From Bacteroidia bacterium (GTDB lineage Bacteria; Bacteroidota; Bacteroidia; Bacteroidales; BM520): 5,350 bases of DNA. Under the pieces are notes generated by a model that saw only the letters and a program-made list of their open reading frames with translations, had not been told where the DNA came from and made no database searches. Shown one piece after another: positions 1 through 5,350 of the stretch (positions within the stretch are counted from its first letter, which is position 1; each line of letters opens with the position of its first letter). A program made the position numbers and the translations under genes. The DNA lies in contig RZYD01000181.1 in assembly GCA_009930445.1 (NCBI GenBank), positions 1 to 5,350 on the forward strand, read 5' to 3'.

Positions 1-282
1 AATATTGCCCATCCGTTCCGCGAAGGGAATGGTCGTGCCACGCGAATCTGGCTTGATCTCATGCTGAAGGCAGCGCTCAGGCTGGTGGTGGATTGGAATT
101 TGGTGGACAAGGATGAATATCTCTCCGCTATGCAGCGCAGCCCTGTGAAAGACCTTGAGATCAAAGCCCTGCTTAAGCAAGCGTTGACCGATCACATTGA
201 TGACCGCGCTCTGTTTATGAAGGGTATTGATGTGAGTTATTTCTATGAAGGCTATAGCGAATTCAAGACTGAGGAGCTGTAG
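1..282 (+). CDS. fic: Fic domain protein, C-terminal part (5' end outside window)
   Basis: Fic proteins usually transfer AMP from ATP to a hydroxyl side chain of a target protein. The frame is open from base 1 to the TAG at 280-282 (93 codons seen). The catalytic motif HPFREGNGR lies at 10-36, with the catalytic His at 10-12 and Asn and Arg for nucleotide phosphate binding. It is followed by the usual ATRIWLDLML helix. Near the C terminus, codons 235-252 read SYFYEG, which fits the (S/T)xxxE(G/N) inhibitory motif. Its position at the C-terminal end fits class III Fic proteins, where the Glu blocks productive ATP binding. The enzyme is therefore probably active-site competent but autoinhibited. 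The N-terminal half is not visible, so the start and any extra domain are unknown. The gene ends 2 bases before hsdS and carries the hsdS ribosome binding site, so it belongs to the hsd operon. The target protein cannot be told from sequence. Confidence 0.93.
   Translation, partial: NIAHPFREGNGRATRIWLDLMLKAALRLVVDWNLVDKDEYLSAMQRSPVKDLEIKALLKQALTDHIDDRALFMKGIDVSYFYEGYSEFKTEEL
271..276 (+). promoter_or_regulatory. Ribosome binding site for hsdS inside the end of fic
   Basis: GAGGAG, a strong Shine-Dalgarno match, lies 8 bases before the GTG at 285. It is also the two Glu codons just before the last residue of Fic. It supports GTG as the hsdS start and suggests translational coupling, because ribosomes finishing fic stop right at this site. 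Confidence 0.7.
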
Positions 283-284
283 GC

Positions 285-1505
285 GTGAGTAATACGAATT
301 TTTTGGAAAAGCTGTTAGATGGGGTTGTTGTGGAGTGGAAGCCTTTGGGAAAAGTGCTTATGCGTACCAAGGGTACAAAGATTACAGCTGGTCAGATGAA
401 AGAGTTACACAAAGATGGCGCGCCACTAAAAGTTTTTGCGGGAGGAAGAACTGTTGCGTTTGTCGATTTCGACGACATACCTGCAAAAGATGTAAATCGA
501 GAGCCTTCCATTATCGTCAAATCTCGTGGCGTTATTGAATTCGAATATTATAATAAGCCGTTTTCCCATAAAAATGAAATGTGGTCGTATCACTCAAAAA
601 GTGACGGAGTCCATATCAAGTATGTTTATCACTTTCTGAAACTGAACGAACCCTACTTTCAAGGCCTCGGCAGTAAAATGCAAATGCCGCAAATTGCAAC
701 GCCAGATACTGACAAGTTTGAAATCCCCATCCCCTGCCCGGACAACCCCAAAAAATCGCTGGAAATCCAGGCCGAAATCGTCCGTATTTTGGACGCATTT
801 ACCGCCCTTACCGCCGAGCTTACCGCCGAGCTTACCGCCGAGCTTACCGCCCGCAAAAAACAATACAACTACTATCGAGACCAGTTGTTGAGTTTTGTAG
901 AGGGGGACGTGGAGTGGAAGACGTTGGGGGAACTGGCAACTTTGAGACGTGGCAGAGTCATGTCAAAAGGCTACCTCGCAGAGAACGCTGGAATCTATCC
1001 CGTATACAGCTCTCAAACTGCCAGCAATGGGGTGATTGGAAAAATCGACACCTTCGATTTTGATGGAGAGTTCATTAGTTGGACTACTGATGGGGCAAAT
1101 GCGGGTACAGTTTTTTATCGCACGGGTAAATTCTCAATTACCAATGTTTGCGGGCTAATAAAAATCAATGACGAAGCGAGGCTGAACTATAAGTTTCTAT
1201 TCTACTGGCTCTCCATAGAAGCACAAAAGCATGTCTATTCAGGCATGGGCAACCCTAAGCTAATGAGTCATCAAGTCGAGAAGATCCCCGTACCTATACC
1301 GAATCCCGATGATCCAGGAAAATCGCTTAATGAGCAAAAGCGCATAGTAACCATCCTCGACAAGCTTGAAGCTTTGACATTCTCCATCAGCGAAGGCTTG
1401 CCGCGCGAAATTGAGTTGCGCCAGAAGCAGTACGAGTATTACCGCGATTTGCTGCTCAGCTTTCCAAAGCCGGAAGAGTCGCCCCTGAAACCTGTGGAGC
1501 CATGA
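285..1505 (+). CDS. hsdS: Type IC restriction-modification specificity subunit HsdS
   Basis: HsdS holds the DNA-recognition domains of the methylase (M2S) and restriction (R2M2S) complexes. The 406-residue length is typical. The order is: a short N-terminal conserved segment (about 1-20, including LEKLLDG and VEWKPLG); the first target recognition domain (about 20-148); a central conserved helix region (about 149-210, IPIPCPDNP then the TAEL repeats and RKKQYNYYRDQLLSF); the second recognition domain (about 212-335); and a C-terminal conserved region (about 336-395, IPVPIPNPDDP then ELRQKQYEYYRDLLLSF). The two halves repeat each other, with VEWKxLG opening each domain and YYRDxLLSF closing each helix, as expected for a pseudo-symmetric HsdS. 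The conserved parts agree closely with EcoR124I HsdS as I remember it. The start is GTG, set by GAGGAG at 271-276 and by family agreement at LEKLLDG. The DNA target cannot be read from the sequence. Confidence 0.97.
   Translation: MSNTNFLEKLLDGVVVEWKPLGKVLMRTKGTKITAGQMKELHKDGAPLKVFAGGRTVAFVDFDDIPAKDVNREPSIIVKSRGVIEFEYYNKPFSHKNEMWSYHSKSDGVHIKYVYHFLKLNEPYFQGLGSKMQMPQIATPDTDKFEIPIPCPDNPKKSLEIQAEIVRILDAFTALTAELTAELTAELTARKKQYNYYRDQLLSFVEGDVEWKTLGELATLRRGRVMSKGYLAENAGIYPVYSSQTASNGVIGKIDTFDFDGEFISWTTDGANAGTVFYRTGKFSITNVCGLIKINDEARLNYKFLFYWLSIEAQKHVYSGMGNPKLMSHQVEKIPVPIPNPDDPGKSLNEQKRIVTILDKLEALTFSISEGLPREIELRQKQYEYYRDLLLSFPKPEESPLKPVEP
801..851 (+). repeat. In-frame 12-base tandem repeats (TAEL) in the central spacer of hsdS
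   Basis: Three identical copies of ACCGCCGAGCTT lie at 810-821, 822-833 and 834-845. They encode residues 176-187, TAEL three times. They are flanked by partial copies, ACCGCCCTT at 801-809 (lacking the GAG codon) and ACCGCC at 846-851. In the EcoR124 family a change in TAEL copy number lengthens the helix between the two recognition domains and changes the unspecified spacer in the DNA target by one base (EcoR124I against EcoR124II). Because 12 is divisible by 3, gain or loss of a unit keeps the frame. The perfect identity of the units suggests recent slippage or recombination. Confidence 0.95.
1496..1499 (+). promoter_or_regulatory. Ribosome binding site for the RelA/SpoT-domain gene
   Basis: GGAG lies 7 bases before the ATG at 1507 and sits inside the last codons of hsdS. 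With the hsdS stop 1 base before this ATG, the two genes are probably translationally coupled, so the small protein would be made in step with HsdS. Confidence 0.6.
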
Positions 1506-1506
1506 G

Positions 1507-2067
1507 ATGGATAAGATCGACCAAGTCAAACAGCTTGTAAGTGAAATCAACCGGTTGCATCGAGATTTTTCAGGCGATTATTTTGAAACCGGGGTTATCG
1601 AGAAAATCAATCTTTCCAGAACCATCCAGCATATTCCCGTAGCCCACATCTACCAGTATCGTCTGACCCTGCACGAGAGCATCAATGATTACCTGATGAC
1701 TGCGGATATTGAGATCAAATATTTTTACCGCGTCAAAACCCGTGAAAGCATTGATGACAAGATTGCGCGCTTCTCAACCCGCGAAGATCAATATCCCGTC
1801 AATAACTGGCTCAATGATATTTTTGGTGCACGCATTATTCTGACAGCCGGTGAAATCAAGTCCATCATGGATTTGCTGGATGACTGGCAGGATGCATTGA
1901 GCCTGAAAAACTGGTATTTGCGTGATAAAGAAGGGTATCGCGGTCTGCACGTTTACTTCAAAAACAAGAGCAATTTTTATTTTCCATGGGAGTTGCAGAT
2001 CTGGGACATTGAAGACATTCAACGCAACATTGAAAATCACGAAAAATTCAAGCGAAACTTCATGTAG
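1507..2067 (+). CDS. Small single-domain RelA/SpoT-family protein (putative alarmone synthetase or toxin-type pyrophosphotransferase)
   Basis: The 186-residue protein appears to be one RelA/SpoT synthetase domain, without the HD hydrolase, TGS or ACT regions of long Rel proteins. Family motifs appear in order: RVKTRESIDDK at 75-85 (compare RxKxxxSIxxK in small synthetases), DIFGARII at 104-111 (compare D(I/L)xGxRV), GYRGLH at 143-148 (compare GYRSLH, whose Tyr stacks on the acceptor base), ELQI at 162-165 (compare E(I/V)QI, with the Glu needed for catalysis) and NHEKFK at 177-182 (compare EHxxYK). Residues 166-167 are Trp-Asp where RelQ-type enzymes have Arg-Thr. Known relatives move pyrophosphate from ATP to GDP/GTP, and toxic ones to adenosine nucleotides or to the 3' CCA end of tRNA. 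Which applies here cannot be told. The start is ATG with GGAG upstream. The gene lies tightly between hsdS and hsdR, the slot held by prrC in EcoprrI, so a defence role linked to restriction is likely but inferred. No separate antitoxin gene is seen beside it. Confidence 0.88.
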   Translation: MDKIDQVKQLVSEINRLHRDFSGDYFETGVIEKINLSRTIQHIPVAHIYQYRLTLHESINDYLMTADIEIKYFYRVKTRESIDDKIARFSTREDQYPVNNWLNDIFGARIILTAGEIKSIMDLLDDWQDALSLKNWYLRDKEGYRGLHVYFKNKSNFYFPWELQIWDIEDIQRNIENHEKFKRNFM

Positions 2068-2083
2068 TTTCCTGAGCAAGCCA

Positions 2084-5000
2084 ATGACAGACTACAAAAC
2101 CATCGCCGAGTCGAACAACTTCATCGTTCTGGATAAATATTCCAAGGAATGGAAGGTCTGCGAGACCTACCAAAGCGAAGGGGATTTGGAGCAGGAGTTT
2201 GTTCGCGATCTGCAAAGCCAAGGGTATGAATATGTACCCGGCTTAAACACGCCGGAAAAACTGCTGGCCAATGTGCGTGACCAATTACAAACATTGAACA
2301 ATACGCAGTTTTCAGATGGTGAGTGGCTGCGTTTTGTTGAAACATGGCTGGATAGGCCCAGCGACAGCATCATTGATACAACACGCAAGATTCATGACAA
2401 CCATATTCACGACTTCGTGTTCGACGACGGGCATATTCAGAATATCTACCTGCTAGATAAAAAGAACATAGCCCGCAATAAAGTGCAGGTGATCAGGCAG
2501 TTCGAGCAAACCGGCAGTCACGCGAACCGTTACGATGTGACCGTGCTGGTCAATGGCTTGCCCCTGGTTCAGGTAGAGTTGAAAAAGCGCGGCGTGGCCA
2601 TACGTGAAGCCTTCAATCAGGTACATCGCTACAGCAAGGAGAGCTTCAACAGCGCGCATTCACTGTACAAGTATTTGCAGCTGTTTGTGATCTCCAATGG
2701 CACAGACAGCCGGTATTTTGCCAATACCACCCAGCGCAACAAGAACAGTTTTGACTTCACCATGAATTGGGCAAAAGCGGATAACAGCCTGATTAAAGAT
2801 CTGAAGGACTTTACGGCCACATTTTTCCAAAAGCTTACCTTGCTGAATATCCTGATCAATTATTCGGTATTTGATGTCAGCAACATCCTGCTGGTGATGC
2901 GCCCCTACCAGATCGCCGCCACCGAACGCATTTTGTGGAAAATAAAGAGCTCTTTTGAAGCCAAAAGCTGGAACAAGCCGGAAAGCGGCGGGTATATCTG
3001 GCACACTACCGGGTCCGGCAAGACTCTGACCAGTTTTAAAGCAGCGCGTTTGGCTACTGAGCTGGACTTCATCGAGAAGGTATTCTTTGTAGTGGATCGC
3101 AAGGACCTCGATTACCAGACCATGAGGGAATATCAGCGCTTTTCTCCGGATAGCGTCAACGGCTCTGACAGTACCGCCGGACTCAAACGCAATCTGGACA
3201 AGGACGATAATAAAATCATCGTCACCACCATCCAGAAGCTCAATATCCTGATGAAAAGCGAAAGCGACCTGCCTATTTACAACAAACACGTGGTTTTTAT
3301 TTTCGATGAATGTCACCGTAGCCAATTTGGCGAAGCCCAGAAGAATCTGAAAAAGAAGTTCAAAAAGTTTTATCAGTTCGGTTTTACCGGCACGCCTATT
3401 TTTCCGGAAAACGCACTTGGAGCAGAGACCACTGCCAGTGTGTTCGGCCGCGAATTGCATTCCTATGTCATCACCGATGCCATTCGTGATGAGAAAGTCT
3501 TGAAGTTCAAGGTGGACTACAACGATGTACGGCCACGGTTTAAAGCCATCGAAAGCGAGCAGGATGAGAAGAAGTTAAGTGCGGCAGAGAACAAGCAGGC
3601 CTTGTTGCACCCCGACCGTATTCGGGAAATTTCGCAATACATCTTGAGTAATTTCCGCCAAAAAACACATCGGCTGCAAGCAGGAGCCAAAGGCTTCAAT
3701 GCCATGTTTGCCGTGAGCAGCGTGGATGCCGCCAAGCTCTACTATGAGTCGTTCAAGCATTTGCAAAAAAGCAGTGACAAGCCACTGACAGTGGCCACCA
3801 TTTTCTCGTTTGCGGCCAATGAAGAACAGGATGCCGTGGGCGATATTCAGGATGAAAGTTTTGAAGTTACAGCAATGGATAGCAGCGCCAAAGAGTTTTT
3901 AAACGCAGCCATTGCCGACTATAATACGTTTTTTAAAACCAACTTTGGTGTCGATAGCAATGGATTTCAGAACTATTATCGTGATCTCGCCAAGCAAGTA
4001 AAAGCCAGGGAGATTGATTTGCTGATTGTGGTTGGCATGTTTCTGACCGGCTTTGATGCTCCAACCCTGAACACGTTGTTTGTTGATAAAAATCTGCGCT
4101 ATCACGGGTTGATGCAGGCATATTCGCGCACCAACCGCATTTATGACGCTACCAAGACTTTTGGTAACATTGTGACCTTTCGGGACCTAGAGCAGGCCAC
4201 GGTGGATGCCATTACCCTATTCGGTGATACGAACACAAAAAACGTTGTACTGGAAAAAAGTTATCAGGAATACATGGAAGGCTTTACCGATCAGGCAACT
4301 GGTGAGGCTAGGCGTGGCTTTTTGGAGGTAATAGCGGAGTTGGAGAAGCGCTTTCCCAATCCTGAAGATATTGTCAAAGAATCTGATAAAAAAGCCTTTG
4401 CAAAACTGTTTGGTGAATATTTGCGCATTGAGAATGTGCTGCAAAACTACGATGAGTTTGCCAGCCTCAAAGCCTTGCAAAACATTGATATGGATGACCC
4501 GGAAGCTGTTGAGGCATTTAAGGCCAGACACTACGTACGAGATGAGGATTTGCAATCGCTGCAAGCAATCAAAATTCCAGCTGAGCGTAAAATTCAGGAT
4601 TACCGCTCGACCTATAATGATATTCGCGACTGGCTGCGCCGAGAAAAATCCTCCACCGAGAAAGAGAAGTCGGGCATTGATTGGGATGACGTTGTTTTTG
4701 AGGTCGATCTGCTGAAGTCCCAAGAGATTAATTTGGATTACATTTTGGGGTTGATTTACGAGAACAACAAAAAAATGAAGGATAAAGCTTCGCTGATTGA
4801 AGATGTGCGTCGGATTATTCGCGCTAGCCTCGGTAACCGCGCCAAAGAGAGCCTGTTGGTTGATTTCATGAATCAAACCGATTTGGACCAGCTTGGCGAC
4901 AAGGCTAGCGTTATTGATGCCTTCTTCACCTTTGCGCAAGCTGAACAACAACGGGAAGCACAAGAACTGATTAGCACCGAGAAACTGAATACAGAGGCCG

Positions 5001-5182
5001 CCAAAAGGTACATCACCACATCACTTAAACGGGAGTTTGCCAGTGAAAATGGTACGGAGCTCAATTCCATTCTGCCAAAAATGAGCCCGCTAAACCCGCA
5101 GTACCTGACAAAAAAGCAGAGTGTCTTCCAAAAAATAGCTGCGTTTGTTGAGAAATTTAAAGGCGTGGGTGGGCAGATTTAG
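2084..5182 (+). CDS. hsdR: Type IC restriction endonuclease/translocase subunit HsdR
   Basis: HsdR is the motor and nuclease of the type I complex. It uses ATP to pull DNA and cuts at a distance from the site. From ATG 2084 it has 1032 residues, close to the EcoR124I subunit. The N-terminal PD-(D/E)xK nuclease has Asp151, Glu165 and Lys167 (YDVTVLVNG, then VELKKRG), the same numbers as recalled for EcoR124I. The helicase motor has Walker A TTGSGKT (308-314, Lys313), DECH (408-411), the TGTP motif (435-438), GMFLTGFDAP (651-660) and QAYSRTNRI (678-686). The remaining C-terminal part, after about 730, forms the helical region that docks on the methylase; it is uninterrupted and ends in FKGVGGQI. 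All key residues are present, so the enzyme looks active. The ATG at 2084 is preferred because MTDYKTIAESNNF matches the family N terminus. Its ribosome binding site is weak (GAG at 2074-2076). It lies 16 bases after the RelA/SpoT-domain gene. Confidence 0.98.
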   Translation: MTDYKTIAESNNFIVLDKYSKEWKVCETYQSEGDLEQEFVRDLQSQGYEYVPGLNTPEKLLANVRDQLQTLNNTQFSDGEWLRFVETWLDRPSDSIIDTTRKIHDNHIHDFVFDDGHIQNIYLLDKKNIARNKVQVIRQFEQTGSHANRYDVTVLVNGLPLVQVELKKRGVAIREAFNQVHRYSKESFNSAHSLYKYLQLFVISNGTDSRYFANTTQRNKNSFDFTMNWAKADNSLIKDLKDFTATFFQKLTLLNILINYSVFDVSNILLVMRPYQIAATERILWKIKSSFEAKSWNKPESGGYIWHTTGSGKTLTSFKAARLATELDFIEKVFFVVDRKDLDYQTMREYQRFSPDSVNGSDSTAGLKRNLDKDDNKIIVTTIQKLNILMKSESDLPIYNKHVVFIFDECHRSQFGEAQKNLKKKFKKFYQFGFTGTPIFPENALGAETTASVFGRELHSYVITDAIRDEKVLKFKVDYNDVRPRFKAIESEQDEKKLSAAENKQALLHPDRIREISQYILSNFRQKTHRLQAGAKGFNAMFAVSSVDAAKLYYESFKHLQKSSDKPLTVATIFSFAANEEQDAVGDIQDESFEVTAMDSSAKEFLNAAIADYNTFFKTNFGVDSNGFQNYYRDLAKQVKAREIDLLIVVGMFLTGFDAPTLNTLFVDKNLRYHGLMQAYSRTNRIYDATKTFGNIVTFRDLEQATVDAITLFGDTNTKNVVLEKSYQEYMEGFTDQATGEARRGFLEVIAELEKRFPNPEDIVKESDKKAFAKLFGEYLRIENVLQNYDEFASLKALQNIDMDDPEAVEAFKARHYVRDEDLQSLQAIKIPAERKIQDYRSTYNDIRDWLRREKSSTEKEKSGIDWDDVVFEVDLLKSQEINLDYILGLIYENNKKMKDKASLIEDVRRIIRASLGNRAKESLLVDFMNQTDLDQLGDKASVIDAFFTFAQAEQQREAQELISTEKLNTEAAKRYITTSLKREFASENGTELNSILPKMSPLNPQYLTKKQSVFQKIAAFVEKFKGVGGQI

Positions 5183-5186
5183 ACGC

Positions 5187-5253
5187 AATGTTCACCTTCC
5201 GCGAGGGCAACGGCCGCAGCGCCCGTATCTGGCTTGATTTGATGCTCAAAAAA
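5187..5253 (+). pseudogene. Broken fic fragment (catalytic motif region only)
   Basis: Just after the hsdR stop, 5197-5253 reads FREGNGRSARIWLDLMLKK. It matches the upstream Fic at 16 of 19 residues, and by my count at 41 of 57 bases (16-72). Just before it, 5187-5196 fits AAT GTT CAC C, that is Asn-Val-His plus one base. Two bases of the Pro codon appear to be missing, which breaks the HPF motif by frameshift. After 5253 the similarity stops abruptly. The N-terminal half and the end of the protein are absent, so this is a remnant and not a working gene. Most differences are synonymous or conservative, so it derives from a different fic allele and not from a recent copy of the upstream one. 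An ATG at 5188 opens a frame to the window end, but its later part is not Fic-like. Confidence 0.8.
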
Positions 5254-5350
5254 GGTAACCGATCACAGGGTCGCAATTCCGTTAGTTCGTCCAATCCAGG
5301 TCAGGTCAGGACCTTGATTATAAAACCAAGCTCTCATGGCCTCGACCAGA
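5254..5350. other. Unassigned sequence after the fic remnant
   Basis: Fic similarity ends at 5253. The remaining 97 bases match nothing I recognise. On the minus strand a frame is open from 5349 to a TGA at 5265-5263 (28 codons, reading LVEAMRAWFYNQGPDL then TWIGRTNGIATL). It could be the end of a convergent gene, but it is too short to judge. A weak hairpin (AGGTC 5298-5302, GACCT 5310-5314) has no T-run on the + strand, so it is not a convincing terminator. No tRNA, insertion-sequence end or terminator is supported. Confidence 0.3.

Noticed and set aside
594..868. Minus-strand frames with Gly-Gly-Lys-Leu or Ser-Ala-Val-Ser repeats
   Set aside because: The repeats are only the TAEL DNA array read on the other strand. 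The + strand hsdS frame is clearly the coding one.
1922..2083. Upstream extension of hsdR by 54 codons to an ATG at 1922
   Set aside because: It lies fully inside the RelA/SpoT-domain gene in another frame. The extra residues do not resemble the HsdR family, whose N terminus fits the ATG at 2084.
2068..2083. Promoter or small antitoxin gene between the RelA/SpoT gene and hsdR
   Set aside because: The gap is only 16 bases, and no short open frame or promoter fits.
2660..3460. Long minus-strand open frame of 266 codons
   Set aside because: It is antisense to the helicase part of hsdR, which is conserved on the + strand. The minus translation has no recognisable domain, so it is a shadow.
4217..4963. 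Minus-strand open frame of 248 codons
   Set aside because: It is antisense to the C-terminal part of hsdR, is hydrophobic by composition and has no family features. It is a shadow frame.
5298..5314. Hairpin AGGTC/GACCT with a 7-base loop as hsdR terminator
   Set aside because: The stem has only 5 pairs and no following T-run, and the tandem AGGTC explains it equally well.
5188..5350. A new gene starting at ATG 5188 and running off the window
   Set aside because: Only the first 22 codons are Fic-like, and the N-terminal Fic domain is missing. The residues after 5253 look random, so it is treated as a chance open frame over a remnant.

Overview
The window holds the 3' part of a type I restriction-modification operon of the IC (EcoR124I/EcoprrI-like) family, all on the + strand. 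In order it contains the C-terminal part of a Fic protein (1-282), hsdS (285-1505), a small RelA/SpoT-domain gene (1507-2067), hsdR (2084-5182), and a short broken fragment of a second fic gene (5187-5253). The last stretch, to 5350, is unassigned. No hsdM is visible; it is presumably upstream, before fic.

The organism is most likely a member of the Pseudomonadota (gamma- or betaproteobacterial). As I recall the EcoR124I subunits, HsdS and HsdR here match them closely, down to the nuclease and Walker residue numbers. The base composition is intermediate. I cannot name a genus. This is accessory, horizontally exchanged DNA, so host inference is weak.

The genes are packed as one transcription unit. 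The fic stop and the hsdS GTG are 2 bases apart, and the hsdS stop and the rel-like ATG are 1 base apart. The rel-like stop and the hsdR ATG are 16 bases apart. HsdS chooses the target sequence, HsdM (not seen) methylates, and HsdR translocates and cuts DNA. Two added enzymes could work on nucleotides or on protein and RNA targets. One is a Fic AMP-transferase with a C-terminal autoinhibitory motif. The other is a RelA/SpoT-fold enzyme that transfers pyrophosphate in its known relatives.

The most interesting point is the position of the RelA/SpoT gene. In the EcoprrI locus the same slot, between hsdS and hsdR of a type IC system, holds prrC, the anticodon nuclease that is kept silent by the restriction enzyme and released when a phage disables restriction. 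This window may therefore hold a PrrC-like guarded abortive-infection effector with different chemistry. That is inference. The gene order and conserved motifs are seen in the sequence.

Other notable points are the in-frame 12-base TAEL repeat in hsdS, a known spacer-length switch of target specificity in this family, and the broken fic fragment after hsdR. That fragment places fic-derived sequence on both sides of the hsdS-rel-hsdR block.
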